A stretch of 64,000 bases of DNA from Rhizobacter sp. AJA081-3 (GTDB taxonomy: Bacteria; Pseudomonadota; Gammaproteobacteria; Burkholderiales; Burkholderiaceae_C), in NCBI RefSeq assembly GCF_017795745.1, contig NZ_CP059067.1, forward strand, positions 124,001 to 188,000, written 5' to 3'. The notes below the pieces were generated by a model, which did no database searches, had not been told where the DNA came from, and was given only the letters and a program-made list of their open reading frames with translations. Shown here piece by piece: positions 28,712-37,732 of this stretch. A program made the translations under genes and the position numbers. Each line of letters opens with the position of its first letter. The first letter of the stretch is position 1.

Positions 28712-28824
28712 GCGGGAGCTGAACGCGCCTGGCCGCGGATCTCGCCTGAAACGTCGATTTCCGCATGCTGTTCGCCGCTTCGTGCGCGAATGCATGCGGT
28801 TCAATGCAGACATGGCATGGAGCT

Positions 28825-28847
28825 CGCTTGCCCCTTCGGGGCGAGCG
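28825..28847. terminator. Hairpin after nrdJ
   Basis: A ten-pair stem (CGCTTGCCCC / GGGGCGAGCG, one G-T pair) with a TTC loop lies 114 bp after nrdJ. No T run follows, so termination is uncertain. The rest of the 204-bp gap shows no other element. Confidence 0.35.
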
Positions 28848-28915
28848 CGTTCTGTATCCATGAGCAACAGCTGCGCTGCCCGCAGCCCATCGACGACTGA
28901 GGCCCCACCCGGACC

Positions 28916-29749
28916 ATGTGCCAGCTCTTCGCCCTGAACAGCAACACGCCGAGCGCAGCCACCTTTTCCTTCACCGGCCTGTCGGCCCGCGGCGGGGCCA
29001 CCGGCGACCATGTCGACGGCTTCGGCCTGGCCTTCCACGACGGCCGCTCCTGCCGGGTCTTCATCGACGAACAGCGCGCCAGCGACGCGGCACTGGCCGA
29101 CTTCCTGCGCCGCCACCCGATCCGTGCACGCACGGTGATGGCCCATGTGCGCAAGGCCACGCAGGGCCCGGTGACGCTGGAGAACTGCCACCCCTTCGTG
29201 CGCGAGTGGCAGGGGCGTCACTGGTCGTTCTGCCACAACGGCGACCTGAAAGGCTTCGCACCGCGCCTGAACGGCAGCCACCTGCCGGTGGGCGACACCG
29301 ACAGCGAGCGCGCCTTCTGCTTCCTGCTGCAGGAGCTGCGCCGCAACTTCCGCCGCCGCGCGGTGCCGCATTGGAGGCACGTCGCGCCGCTGCTGGCCGA
29401 ACTGGCCGGCGGCGTGGCGCGCTTCGGCAACTTCAACTTCCTGCTCTCCGACGGCGAGGTGCTCTACGCCCACGCGAGCACGCGTCTGCATGCCTTGCAG
29501 CGCCAGCATCCGTTCGCGCAGGCGCAGCTGGTCGACCACGACCTGGTGCTCGATCTCGCGCAAGCCAACGGCCCGGACGACCGCATGGTGCTCATCGCCA
29601 CCGAGCCGCTGACCCGCAACGAGCCGTGGCGGCCCTTCGCCGCCGGCGAGTTGCGCGTCTACGAGGCCGGCGAAGAAGTCTGGCGGCACACGCCGGCGCG
29701 CCGCGAGGCGCCGGCGGCCCACTTCGCCGCACGGCTGGCCGCGGCCTGA
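28916..29749 (+). CDS. Class II glutamine amidotransferase (YafJ-like)
   Basis: This 277-aa protein is of the Ntn-hydrolase glutaminase fold. The catalytic Cys is residue 2 (MCQLFALN), exposed after Met removal, and the oxyanion-site motif HNGDLKGF and the loop GDTDSERAFCFLL are conserved. YafJ-type proteins hydrolyse glutamine or related amides, but their physiological partners are not settled. The gene is 204 bp from nrdJ and appears to be independent. Confidence 0.88.
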   Translation: MCQLFALNSNTPSAATFSFTGLSARGGATGDHVDGFGLAFHDGRSCRVFIDEQRASDAALADFLRRHPIRARTVMAHVRKATQGPVTLENCHPFVREWQGRHWSFCHNGDLKGFAPRLNGSHLPVGDTDSERAFCFLLQELRRNFRRRAVPHWRHVAPLLAELAGGVARFGNFNFLLSDGEVLYAHASTRLHALQRQHPFAQAQLVDHDLVLDLAQANGPDDRMVLIATEPLTRNEPWRPFAAGELRVYEAGEEVWRHTPARREAPAAHFAARLAAA

Positions 29750-29773
29750 ACGAGCGCTCGATCCGCGACGCGG

Positions 29774-29787
29774 TTGACCGGCATCAA
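29774..29787. promoter_or_regulatory. FNR/Anr-type box upstream of the His/Cys-rich gene
   Basis: TTGAC-CGGC-ATCAA has one mismatch to the FNR consensus. Used at -41.5 it would start transcription near 29822, which fits the GTG start at 29841 and argues against the GTG at 29817. Confidence 0.55.
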
Positions 29788-29840
29788 CGGACGGCCATCA
29801 CGGCGCTCCGGACAGGGTGCGTGCTGACTATGCTGTGCCG

Positions 29841-30263
29841 GTGAGCGCGTTCCTCGATCTCCCCAGTGTCTTCGCCGGCCTCCGGTCGAACCGGTGGCGT
29901 GGATCGTCGCTCGTGGCGGGTCTGCTGGTGATGATGCTGGTGGTGAGCGCATCGATGGCCCAGGCGCGCTGCGTTCAGCCGGCAGGCGAGCCCCTCGCTG
30001 CCTTGACTCCACCCGCCGCGCACGCGGTTCACGCGGGTCATGCGATGCACATGGGCGACAACACGCCGGGCACGGCTGATGACGCCGAAGACCTCTCATC
30101 GCCAAGCTGCCCCGACGGCGCCTGCTGCAGTGCCTGCCTCGCGGTCGTGACGCCGCTCTTTCGCCTGGCAGGCGACGCCCACGGCCTGGCCTTCGCGGCT
30201 TGCGCCGTCGCCGTTCCGGCCGGGCGCGCCGCGGGGCCGGATAAGCCGCCGCCGAAGGCCTGA
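29841..30263 (+). CDS. Exported His/Cys-rich small protein, function unknown
   Basis: The predicted 140-aa product has a single hydrophobic segment (SSLVAGLLVMMLVVSASMAQA) that could be a signal peptide or anchor. It is followed by a His/Met stretch (HAVHAGHAMHMG), a Cys cluster (CPDGACCSACLAV) and a hydrophobic C-terminal region. These residues suggest metal (copper-like) handling, as in DUF2946-like proteins, but no family match is certain. The start is unclear: GTG at 29841 fits the FNR-type box, and GTG 29817 is possible. The DUF6803 gene follows after 118 bp. Confidence 0.6.
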   Translation: MSAFLDLPSVFAGLRSNRWRGSSLVAGLLVMMLVVSASMAQARCVQPAGEPLAALTPPAAHAVHAGHAMHMGDNTPGTADDAEDLSSPSCPDGACCSACLAVVTPLFRLAGDAHGLAFAACAVAVPAGRAAGPDKPPPKA

Positions 30264-30381
30264 CGCTCGCGGCGCGGCCCTGCCGCCGCCCCTTGCTGTC
30301 ATCTGCCGCGCTTCCTCGCGCCTCCATCGAACTCCGCCTGCGCGCCGCTGCGTGCGCTGCAGGCACGACCGAAAGTACATC

Positions 30382-30873
30382 ATGAACATGACCCACTACA
30401 TGCAACTGCTGGCCGACAACCAGCCGTGGAACCTGCTGCTCTTCATGGCCATCCCCGTGGTGCTGGCCGAGACCGTCGCCGTCTGCGAACTCTTCATCCT
30501 GCTGCGCCGCCCGAGCGGCGGCATGCTGCGCGCGGTCAGCCGCGTGGCCGGCATTCTGGTCGGGGCCTACTTCCTCGGCGTCTTCGTCTACCTGATGTCC
30601 AGCGCCGTCGTGCCGCTGACCACCTCGGGCCAGTGGCGCGGGCCGGCCGACGTGATCGCAGTCGGCTTCTACCTGGCCGGGGTGCTGCCGCTCGGTGCCA
30701 TCGCGCTGATCGATCTTCGCTGGGTGGGCGCCGCGTGGTCCGACGACACCCGGCTGACCTGGCACGCAATGGCGGTCGCCGGCTTCCTGGTCGTCGCGCA
30801 CGTGGCGATGATCTTCGGCATGCTCGACCCCGCCGTGATGGGCTTCGGCGGCATGCCGCACGCCGCGCACTGA
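30382..30873 (+). CDS. DUF6803-type membrane protein
   Basis: The 163-aa product has four hydrophobic helices (about residues 18-40, 55-75, 93-113 and 131-150) and starts MNMTHYMQLLADNQPWNLLLFMAIPVVLAE, which I recognise as the DUF6803 family of putative permeases. An Ala/His/Met-rich tail (MGFGGMPHAAH) might bind metal. Its function is unknown. It probably shares the transcript of the preceding His/Cys-rich gene, and hence the FNR-type control. Confidence 0.75.
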   Translation: MNMTHYMQLLADNQPWNLLLFMAIPVVLAETVAVCELFILLRRPSGGMLRAVSRVAGILVGAYFLGVFVYLMSSAVVPLTTSGQWRGPADVIAVGFYLAGVLPLGAIALIDLRWVGAAWSDDTRLTWHAMAVAGFLVVAHVAMIFGMLDPAVMGFGGMPHAAH

Positions 30874-30903
30874 TCGCGCCGCGGTCTGAGGCAGACTCCG
30901 GCC

Positions 30904-31488
30904 ATGGCTTTCGATCCGTCCCTGTCGCCCGCCCTGCAGGGCCTGCTGTCACGCCACTCCGTCGGGCTGCGCTGGATGGCCGAGCCCGGCCCGTCTGCAC
31001 AGCAGCTGCGCCTGGCCCTCCAGGCCGCGCTGCGCGCACCCGATCACCGCCGGCTCCTGCCCTGGCGCGCAGTGCTGATCGACGCGCATCAGCGCGACGC
31101 GCTGGCCGATCGTTTCGAGGCCTTCGCGCGTGCGGTCGGCAAGCCGGACGAGGAGGTGGCTGCCGAGCGCGAGCGTGCCTACAACGGGCCGGTGCTGGTG
31201 GCCTGGATCGTTCGCCTGACCGACGAGGCGCCCGAGGTGCCGCGGCACGAGCAGTGGATGAGCGCGGGCGGCGCCTTGACGAACTTCCTGACTGCGCTGC
31301 ACCTGATGGGCTTCGGCGCCAAGACCCTGGCCGGGCGCAAGTGCACGCACCCGAGCGTGCGCGAAGCCTTCTGCGAAGAGGGTGAGCAGCTCGCCGCCTT
31401 CATCTGCATCGGCACGCCCACGCGGGCACCTCAGCCGCGCGACGTCGACGACCCGGACGCCGCGCTGTCGCGCTGGAACGCGCCCTGA
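30904..31488 (+). CDS. Nitroreductase-family protein
   Basis: This 194-aa FMN-dependent oxidoreductase is of the YdjA-like branch. It has RHSVGLRWMAEPGPS (family RRSV/S-P region), PDHRRLLPWRAVLI, and the C-terminal GGALTNFLTALHLMGFGAKTLAG segment. Such proteins reduce nitro compounds or quinones with NAD(P)H; the substrate is unknown. It begins 30 bp after the DUF6803 gene and may be in the same transcript. Confidence 0.82.
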   Translation: MAFDPSLSPALQGLLSRHSVGLRWMAEPGPSAQQLRLALQAALRAPDHRRLLPWRAVLIDAHQRDALADRFEAFARAVGKPDEEVAAERERAYNGPVLVAWIVRLTDEAPEVPRHEQWMSAGGALTNFLTALHLMGFGAKTLAGRKCTHPSVREAFCEEGEQLAAFICIGTPTRAPQPRDVDDPDAALSRWNAP

Positions 31489-31509
31489 TCGCTGCCGCTT
31501 GACACCGGG

Positions 31510-31538
31510 CTGACCCGCCGCGGTCACGATCCGGCCAT
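31510..31538 (+). promoter_or_regulatory. Candidate Pho box before phoD
   Basis: Three heptamers stand with an exact 11-bp period: CTGACCC (31510), CGGTCAC (31521) and CGGCCAT (31532). The last two match the PhoB consensus CTGTCAY at 11 of 14 positions. The array ends 49 bp before the phoD ATG. Confidence 0.4.
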
Positions 31539-31587
31539 CTGCGCTTCCTACGCTCGGGGCCTGTCACCCCACGCAGGAGCGCACGCC

Positions 31588-33228
31588 ATGTCACGACCCA
31601 TCGTCCCATCCCGCCGCGACTTCATCCGCTTCGGTACCGCCGCACTCGGCGGCACCACCTTGCCGCATTGGGCCGTGGCCCAGTCGGCACCGGGCCTCAT
31701 CGCATCGGACGCCACGCGCCCCGCCGCCATGCAGGGCCTGCAGTTCGGCGACCCCTCGCAGGGCGCGACCCTGGTGTGGAGCCGCGCCGACCGGCCCTCG
31801 CGCATGGTCGTCGAGTGGAGCCTGGACCGGCAGTTCCAGCAGGCCACGCGGCTGCTCGGCCCCGATGCGCTGGAGGTCACCGATTTCACCGCGCGGCAGG
31901 ACATCACCGGCTTGCCCGAGAACCGCGAGGTCTTCGTTCGCGTCAGCTTCCAGTCGCTGGCCAACTCGCGCGCCCTGTCCGAGCCGGTCGTCGGCCGCTT
32001 CGTCACGCCGCCCTTCGGGCGCGAGGGCGACGAGGGCTGGCACCGCGGCCATCGCCACGCGACCGACCTGCGCTTCGTCTGGGGCGGTGATACCGCCGGG
32101 CAGGGCTGGGGCATCAACCCGGCTTTCGGTGGCATGAAGATCTACGAGGCGATGCGCCGCCGGCAGCCGCGCTTCTTCATCCACAGCGGCGACACCATCT
32201 ACGCCGACGGCCCGATCCGCGAGTCGGTCGTGGCCGAGAACGGGCAGCCCTGGCAGAACATCGTCACGCCCGAGGTCGCCAAGGTGGCCGAGACGCTGGA
32301 CGAGTTCCGCGGCCGCTACCGCTACAACCTGATCGACGACAACGTGCGCCGCTTCAACGCCGAGGTGCCGCAGATCTGGCAATGGGACGACCACGAGATC
32401 GTCAACAACTGGTCGGGCTCGAAGGACCTGTCGGCCGACACGCGCTACACCGAGAAGAACGTTCCGCTGCTGGTGGCGCGCGGCACGCGCGCCTTCCTCG
32501 ACTACGCGCCGATGCGGCCCTTCGATGCGCGCGAGGCGCAGCGTGTCTACCGCCGCTTCTCCCACGGCCCGCTGCTCGACGTGTTCGTGGTCGACATGCG
32601 CTCCTACCGCGGCCCGAACACCGACAACCTGCAGCCGGTGCCGGGCGCCGACACCGCCTTCCTGGGCCGCGAGCAACTCGACTGGCTCAAGCGCGGGCTG
32701 GACGGTTCGCGCGCCGTGTGGAAGGTGATCGCTGCCGACATGCCGATCGGCCTGAACATCGGCGACGGCAACACCCTCTCTGGCCTGCCGCGCTGGGAGG
32801 CCATCGCCAACGGCAACGCCAGCGGGCCGCTGGGCCGCGAGCTCGAGATCGCCGAGCTGCTGCGATTCATACGCCACCAGCGCGTGCGCAACACCGTGTG
32901 GCTGACCGCCGACGTGCACTACTGCGCCGCCCACTACTACGACCCGCAGCGGGCCGCCTTCAACGACTTCGAGGGTTTCTGGGAGTTCGTGTCCGGCCCC
33001 TTGAATGCCGGCAGCTTCGGGCCCAATACGCTGGACGGCACCTTCGGGCCGCAGGTGGTGTTCTCGAAGGCGCCGCCGGCCGGGCAGGTGAACCTGTCGC
33101 CGCTGGCCGGGCTGCAGTTCTTCGGCGAGGTCAACATCGACGCCCGCAGCGCCGCGCTCACCGTCGACCTGCGCGACTTGGGCGGGGCGTCGGTGTTCAG
33201 CAAGACGCTGGCGCCGCGATTCGGCTGA
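31588..33228 (+). CDS. phoD: PhoD-type alkaline phosphatase
   Basis: This 546-aa exported phosphodiesterase/monoesterase releases phosphate from organic esters; PhoD enzymes use Ca/Fe. A Tat signal is present (SRRDFIRFG, residues 8-16). The N-terminal PhoD_N domain is followed by the catalytic domain with RFVWGGDTAGQGWG, FFIHSGDTIYADGP, QWDDHEIVNNW and WLTADVHYCAAHYY, the metal-site motifs of the family. A ribosome site (GCAGGAG) precedes the ATG. It opens the phosphate-related region, and a candidate Pho box lies upstream. Confidence 0.92.
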   Translation: MSRPIVPSRRDFIRFGTAALGGTTLPHWAVAQSAPGLIASDATRPAAMQGLQFGDPSQGATLVWSRADRPSRMVVEWSLDRQFQQATRLLGPDALEVTDFTARQDITGLPENREVFVRVSFQSLANSRALSEPVVGRFVTPPFGREGDEGWHRGHRHATDLRFVWGGDTAGQGWGINPAFGGMKIYEAMRRRQPRFFIHSGDTIYADGPIRESVVAENGQPWQNIVTPEVAKVAETLDEFRGRYRYNLIDDNVRRFNAEVPQIWQWDDHEIVNNWSGSKDLSADTRYTEKNVPLLVARGTRAFLDYAPMRPFDAREAQRVYRRFSHGPLLDVFVVDMRSYRGPNTDNLQPVPGADTAFLGREQLDWLKRGLDGSRAVWKVIAADMPIGLNIGDGNTLSGLPRWEAIANGNASGPLGRELEIAELLRFIRHQRVRNTVWLTADVHYCAAHYYDPQRAAFNDFEGFWEFVSGPLNAGSFGPNTLDGTFGPQVVFSKAPPAGQVNLSPLAGLQFFGEVNIDARSAALTVDLRDLGGASVFSKTLAPRFG

Positions 33229-33246
33229 CGCAGCGCCGGCGCGACA

Positions 33247-33264
33247 GGGTCACACGGGCGTCAC
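33247..33264 (+). promoter_or_regulatory. Candidate Pho box before plcP-like gene
   Basis: GGGTCAC-ACGG-GCGTCAC has two heptamers 11 bp apart, matching CTGTCAY at 10 of 14 positions. It ends 24 bp before the ATG at 33289, or 45 bp before the in-frame ATG at 33310. Confidence 0.35.
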
Positions 33265-33288
33265 CTGCCGGCATCAGCATCCGGGCTC

Positions 33289-34164
33289 ATGCCGACCGCG
33301 AATGCCCGCATGGACCCCGACGACCCGCCCGGCCACCTGAACGTGCGCACGGTGTGGATCTCCGATCTGCACCTGGGCACGACCGGTTGCCAGGCGCGTG
33401 CGCTGATGGACTTCCTGCGCGATGTCGACTGCGAGACGCTGTACCTCGTGGGCGACATCATCGACGGCTGGCAGCTGCGCCGCTCCTGGTACTGGCCGCA
33501 GGCGCACAACGACGTGGTGCAGAAGATCCTGCGCAAGGCCCGCAAGGGCACGCGCGTGATCTTCGTGCCCGGCAACCACGACGAGTTCGCGCGGCGCTAC
33601 GTGACGCACAGCTTCGGCGGCGTCGAGGTGGCCGAGGAGTGCATCCACGTCACCGCCGACGGCCGCAGGCTCTGGGTCACCCACGGCGACCTGTTCGACG
33701 GCGTGATCCAGTGCGCCAAGTGGCTGGCCTACACCGGCGACGTGGCCTACGAGTTCACGCTCAAGCTCAATCGCTGGTTCAACCGCGCGCGGGCGCACCT
33801 GGGCCTGCCGTACTGGAGCCTGTCGCGCTACCTCAAGCTCAAGGTCAAGCGCGCGGTCAGCTACGTCGGCGACTTCGAGATGGCCGTGGCCCGCGAGGCG
33901 CGCAAGCGCGGCGTGCACGGCGTGGTCTGCGGCCACATCCACCATGCGGAGATCCGCGAGATCGACGGCATCCTCTACTGCAACGACGGCGACTGGGTGG
34001 AGAGCCTGACGGCGCTGGTCGAGCACGCCGACGGGCGGCTGGAGATCATCGATCGCGGCGACACGGTGTGGCGGCCGGCCTCGTCGGCGGCCGTGGAGCC
34101 GGCGCGTCGCCCTGAGCCGGTCGAGCTGCCCGAACCGGCCGTCGTCCGAAGCGCGCTCCCCTGA
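33289..34164 (+). CDS. plcP: Metallophosphoesterase, PlcP-like phospholipase C (LpxH-like fold)
   Basis: The 291-aa protein shows all calcineurin-fold metal motifs: ISDLHLG, GDIIDGW, PGNHDEF, VTHGDLFD and CGHIHHAEI. Proteins of this type are usually labelled UDP-2,3-diacylglucosamine diphosphatase. However, the YWPQAHNDVVQKILRKARKG and YWSLSRYLKLKVK segments resemble PlcP of rhizobia and marine bacteria, which cleaves phosphatidyl head groups to diacylglycerol in phosphate starvation. The neighbours (phoD, and a ugd/glycosyltransferase pair converging from downstream) favour PlcP over LpxH. The start is either 33289 or the Met at 33310, which would put it further from the candidate Pho box. 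Confidence 0.75.
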   Translation: MPTANARMDPDDPPGHLNVRTVWISDLHLGTTGCQARALMDFLRDVDCETLYLVGDIIDGWQLRRSWYWPQAHNDVVQKILRKARKGTRVIFVPGNHDEFARRYVTHSFGGVEVAEECIHVTADGRRLWVTHGDLFDGVIQCAKWLAYTGDVAYEFTLKLNRWFNRARAHLGLPYWSLSRYLKLKVKRAVSYVGDFEMAVAREARKRGVHGVVCGHIHHAEIREIDGILYCNDGDWVESLTALVEHADGRLEIIDRGDTVWRPASSAAVEPARRPEPVELPEPAVVRSALP

Positions 34165-34201
34165 CGGGGCTGCGTTCAGGGGGGGCTGCCGCCGAGTTTC
34201 C

Positions 34202-35575
34202 TCAGGCGGCGAGCGGCTCGTCGCGGGGTTCGATACGTGCCGCCAGACGGTTCTCGCCCCGGCCGATACCGAGGTACTCGAAGCCGTGGCGTGCCATCAG
34301 CTCCGGCTCGAAAAGATTGCGTCCGTCGAAGACTATAGGTGTCTGCATGGCGTGACGGAGCCGTTCGAAATCCGGGCTGCGGAACTCGCGCCACTCGGTC
34401 ACCACCAGCAGCGCGTCGGCACCGTCGGCTGCGGCGTAAGGCGAGTCGACCAGTTGGAGCCTTTCCGGCACGCCGTGGCGAGCCGCGTAGGCCGGCATGG
34501 CCACGGGATCGAAGGCCCTGACCACGGCGCCGCGTGCCAGCAGCTCATCGATCAGCACCAGGCTCGGCGCCTCGCGCAGGTCGTCGGTGCCGGGCTTGAA
34601 TGCCAGACCCCACAACCCGAAGGCGCGGCCGCGCAAGTCGGCGCCGAAGCGTGCGACGACGCGTTCCGACAGCAACCGGCGCTGGCCGTCGTTGACCGAC
34701 TTCACCGCGCCGAGCAGAGACATGTCCAAGCCGGCTTCCAGTCCCATGCGCTGCAAGGCCTTCACGTCCTTGGGCAGGCAGGAGCCGCCCCAGCCGCAGC
34801 CGGCATACAGGAAGTGCGTGCCGATGCGCGGATCGCTGCCGATGCCCTGGCGGACCAGCTCGATGTCGGCGCCCAGTCGCTCGGCCAGCGCAGCCATCTC
34901 GTTCATGAAGCTGATGCGGGTGGCCAGCATCGCATTGGCAACGTACTTCGTGAGCTCTGCGCTGCGTACGTCCATCAGGAACAGGCGCTCGTGGTTGCGC
35001 TGGAAGGGCGCATAGAGCGCACGCATCAGCAGGGTCGCCTGCTCGTCGTCCGCGCCGACCACGATCCGGTCGGGGCGCATGAAGTCTTCGATGGCCGCGC
35101 CTTCCTTCAGGAACTCCGGGTTCGACACCACGGCGAAGGGCAGCACGGCCGCGCGCCGGCGCAGTTCCGTTTCGATCGCAGTGCGTACGCGCTCGGCCGT
35201 GCCCACCGGCACCGTGCTCTTGTCGACGACCACCTTGTAGTCGTGCATGTGCTGCCCGATCGTCGCGGCAGCCGCCAGGACATGTTCCAGGTCGGCCGAG
35301 CCATCTTCGGCCGCCGGCGTGCCGACGGCGATGAACACGATCGTGCCGTGTTCGACCGCCATCGCTGCGTCGGTGGTGAACTGCAAGCGGCCGCTGGCCG
35401 CGTTGCGCTGCACCAGTTCGGCCAAGCCGGGCTCATGGATGGGCATCTCGCCGCGCTGCAGGCCGGCGACACGTTCTGCGTCGATGTCGAGGCAGGCGAC
35501 GCTGTTGCCCATCTCCGCCAGGCAGGCGGCCGTGACCAGACCGACGTAGCCGGCACCGAAGACCGAGACCTTCAT
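34202..35575 (-). CDS. ugd: UDP-glucose 6-dehydrogenase
   Basis: This 457-aa NAD-dependent enzyme oxidises UDP-glucose twice to UDP-glucuronate. The N-terminal Rossmann motif is [36 protein letters not shown] is present, and the catalytic C266 lies in [12 protein letters not shown] (family form GGSCFPKD). Its ATG overlaps the stop of the glycosyltransferase gene by four bases, so the two proteins are made together. This suggests the UDP-glucuronate is meant for that glycosyltransferase rather than for general polysaccharide synthesis. Confidence 0.95.
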   Translation of the reverse strand: MKVSVFGAGYVGLVTAACLAEMGNSVACLDIDAERVAGLQRGEMPIHEPGLAELVQRNAASGRLQFTTDAAMAVEHGTIVFIAVGTPAAEDGSADLEHVLAAAATIGQHMHDYKVVVDKSTVPVGTAERVRTAIETELRRRAAVLPFAVVSNPEFLKEGAAIEDFMRPDRIVVGADDEQATLLMRALYAPFQRNHERLFLMDVRSAELTKYVANAMLATRISFMNEMAALAERLGADIELVRQGIGSDPRIGTHFLYAGCGWGGSCLPKDVKALQRMGLEAGLDMSLLGAVKSVNDGQRRLLSERVVARFGADLRGRAFGLWGLAFKPGTDDLREAPSLVLIDELLARGAVVRAFDPVAMPAYAARHGVPERLQLVDSPYAAADGADALLVVTEWREFRSPDFERLRHAMQTPIVFDGRNLFEPELMARHGFEYLGIGRGENRLAARIEPRDEPLAA

Positions 35576-36741
35576 GAGAGCGCTCCAGAGGGTTGGGGGA
35601 GGCTGGGCAGACGCTGCGGCACGGCAGCGTGCACCAGCAGAGACGACAGGATCTCGGGGACTTCGAACACCGCGCGGTTGTCGATCGCCCGCACACGCCG
35701 GCGCAGTTCAGGCAGCTCGGCGAGCACGGCATCCACCGCCGCCGGCAGGGCCGCCACCGAGCGCACGACGCGGCCCACACCCTGGTCGACGACCCAGCGT
35801 GTGTTGAAGCGCTCCTGCGGCATCGTCCAGGCATTCGAGAACGTGATGACCGGCAGGCCCATGTGCACCGCCTCGCTCAGGCTGCCCGGGCCGGGCTTGC
35901 CGATGAAGTAGTTCGCCAGCGCCATGTGGCGGCCCACCTCGGGCGTGAAGCCGACAACGGCGTGCGGGGCGCCGCGGCGCAGCTTGCGCAGGCGCTGCGC
36001 CAGCACCTCGTTGTGGCCGCACATCAGGATCAGCTGCTGCTCGCCGAGCAGCCGGGCGATCTTGAGGATCTGCATCGATCCCTGACCGCCGAACAGCACC
36101 AGGCCCGTGGGCCGCGACGGGTCCAGGCCGAGCGCGCCGAGTCCGGCCTCGCGATCGACCGGCGCGCCGCGGTAGAAGGCGGGGCGCAGGATCATGCCGC
36201 TGGTCAGCGAAAGCTGCGTGTCGCCGAATCCGGCCTCGCGGGCCTGCTGCAGCGCGCGCTCGCTGCCGCACACCAGGTGCTGCTGCTGGCCGGGTTCGAT
36301 CCAGAAATGCGGCGGGTGGTCCGCCATGTCGGTCAGCACCGTGACGAAAGGCACCCCGGGCAAGGTTGACGCCAGCGACTCGTACAGCGCGCGGTTGAAG
36401 TTCGGGATCAGCGAGACCACCAGGTCGGGCTCGCTGCACAGCCAGTGCTGCTGCAGCGTGCGCATCAGCGAGGCATGTGCCAGCCGGATCATGCCCTGCA
36501 GCAGCTTGAGCTCCTGCGCGAGGCCGAGCGTCCAGCCGCGCGCGAGCCGCTTGTTGTAGAGGTCTTCCGGGTCCATGCCGGTGACGCGGCGAAAGCGGCC
36601 GGCCGGATCGATCACCTCGGTCAGATTGACCAGGCGCACGGTCCAGGGTCTGCGCTGTTCACGGATGACCTCCTGCAGCGCCAGCGCCGCAGCGCGGTGG
36701 CCGCCGCCGGCGTTGAAGTACACGAGATCGATCGTCGTCAT
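35572..36741 (-). CDS. MGDG-synthase-like (GT28) glycosyltransferase, Agt-like
   Basis: The 389-aa product starts [23 protein letters not shown]; the NAGGGHRAA stretch is the start of MGDG-synthase-type lipid glycosyltransferases. Further features are [48 protein letters not shown] and the donor-site region [17 protein letters not shown]. The family adds sugar to diacylglycerol. In Mesorhizobium and marine bacteria Agt makes glucosyl- and glucuronosyl-diacylglycerol during phosphate limitation. Four-base overlap with ugd points to UDP-glucuronate as donor (inference). The Met at 36741 is preferred over 36780. It lies 66 bp after psd. Confidence 0.85.
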   Translation of the reverse strand: MTTIDLVYFNAGGGHRAAALALQEVIREQRRPWTVRLVNLTEVIDPAGRFRRVTGMDPEDLYNKRLARGWTLGLAQELKLLQGMIRLAHASLMRTLQQHWLCSEPDLVVSLIPNFNRALYESLASTLPGVPFVTVLTDMADHPPHFWIEPGQQQHLVCGSERALQQAREAGFGDTQLSLTSGMILRPAFYRGAPVDREAGLGALGLDPSRPTGLVLFGGQGSMQILKIARLLGEQQLILMCGHNEVLAQRLRKLRRGAPHAVVGFTPEVGRHMALANYFIGKPGPGSLSEAVHMGLPVITFSNAWTMPQERFNTRWVVDQGVGRVVRSVAALPAAVDAVLAELPELRRRVRAIDNRAVFEVPEILSSLLVHAAVPQRLPSLPQPSGALS

Positions 36742-36807
36742 GGCGTGGCCGATGCTCGGTGCCGTGCATGACCCGGCCATGAAGTTCGCGCGACAGTCTC
36801 GTGACTC

Positions 36808-37680
36808 TCAGCGGACCGCCGGCATGCGCATCAGAGGCTGACCCATGCGGATGTGCGTGCCGCTGCCGATGCCTTCGGCCAGCAAGAAGCCCCGCGGGGC
36901 GAACACGATGATCGTCGAGCCGTGTTCGAACCAGCCCAGCTCCTTGCCCTTGGCGACGGCGGTGTCGCAGGGCATCTCGTTGGGCCCGCGGTAGCGCAGG
37001 TGCAGCAGCACGTCGAGAAAGTGCAGGCGCAGGCTCGCCACCAGGATGGCGGCCACCGGCACGATGGCGAGTTGATGCCCGCCGCGGGCGAGCCGCAGTC
37101 GCAGCACGGCGCGCTCGTTGCGGCAGAACAGCCGTTCCACCCGCGCCAGTGCGATGGGATTGACGTTCCAGGTGTCGCCGCTGAGGTAGGTGACATGCTC
37201 GATGCGGCCGTCGTGCGGCGCATGGAAGCGGTGGTACATCGCCGAAGTCAGGCGCAGCGTGACGTAGACGCCGTCGTGAAACGGCGTCGCGTCCTGGGTC
37301 GGTCCGAACAGCTCGCCGATCTCGTACGGGAAGCCCTTGGCCTGGAACACACGCGTGCCGGCCACCTCGCCGCAGGCGCCGACGATGGCGTCGCAGGGAC
37401 TGATCAGCACGTCCGGGTCCGTGGTGATCGGCCGCGCGCCCTCGACCAGTTCGCGGGTGAAGCAGTCGTGCAGGCTGTCGAAGCGCTGCTGCTTCGCCTC
37501 GCTCAGGTCGAGGTCAGTGAACAGGCGCCACACCGCGATCGACACGCGCGCCAGCCATCGGTTCTCGATGCGGCTGAAGCGGCCCGTCAGGCGAGTCAGC
37601 AGGATGCGCGGTACGCGGTTGGTGAGCAGGAAGTTGAGATCCTCCTGTTGAAAGAATCGGCGCAAGGCAGTCAGTTTCAT
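36808..37680 (-). CDS. psd: Phosphatidylserine decarboxylase
   Basis: This is a 290-aa membrane-associated pyruvoyl enzyme precursor that converts phosphatidylserine to phosphatidylethanolamine. The self-cleavage site is the GST motif at 254-256 (S255 becomes the pyruvoyl group), in FEHGSTIIVFAPRG; the usual leading Leu of LGST is His here. The proteolytic residues D97 (SPCDAIVG) and H153 (YHRFHAPHDGRI) are present. The Met at 37680 gives the family start MKLTALRRFFQQEDLNFLLTNRVPR. It heads the psd-GT-ugd operon. Whether it supplies bulk phosphatidylethanolamine or serves a special lipid pathway is not visible. Confidence 0.93.
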   Translation of the reverse strand: MKLTALRRFFQQEDLNFLLTNRVPRILLTRLTGRFSRIENRWLARVSIAVWRLFTDLDLSEAKQQRFDSLHDCFTRELVEGARPITTDPDVLISPCDAIVGACGEVAGTRVFQAKGFPYEIGELFGPTQDATPFHDGVYVTLRLTSAMYHRFHAPHDGRIEHVTYLSGDTWNVNPIALARVERLFCRNERAVLRLRLARGGHQLAIVPVAAILVASLRLHFLDVLLHLRYRGPNEMPCDTAVAKGKELGWFEHGSTIIVFAPRGFLLAEGIGSGTHIRMGQPLMRMPAVR

Positions 37681-37691
37681 GAACTTGTCAA
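37674..37691 (+). promoter_or_regulatory. Candidate Pho box before the aminotransferase
   Basis: GTTTCAT-GAAC-TTGTCAA has two heptamers 11 bp apart, matching CTGTCAY at 10 of 14. It overlaps the psd start codon and ends 41 bp before the ATG at 37733. It is a weaker match than the sites at 40051, 40095, 44577 and 57216. Confidence 0.3.
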
Positions 37692-37732
37692 TCAAGGCTG
37701 TTAGACAGGCACGGTCGCACCCGGACCCCACC

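Noticed and set aside
33289-34164. Housekeeping LpxH of lipid A synthesis
   Set aside because: The metal motifs fit, but length, internal motifs and the phosphate/lipid neighbours fit PlcP better. The LpxH reading is kept as an alternative only.
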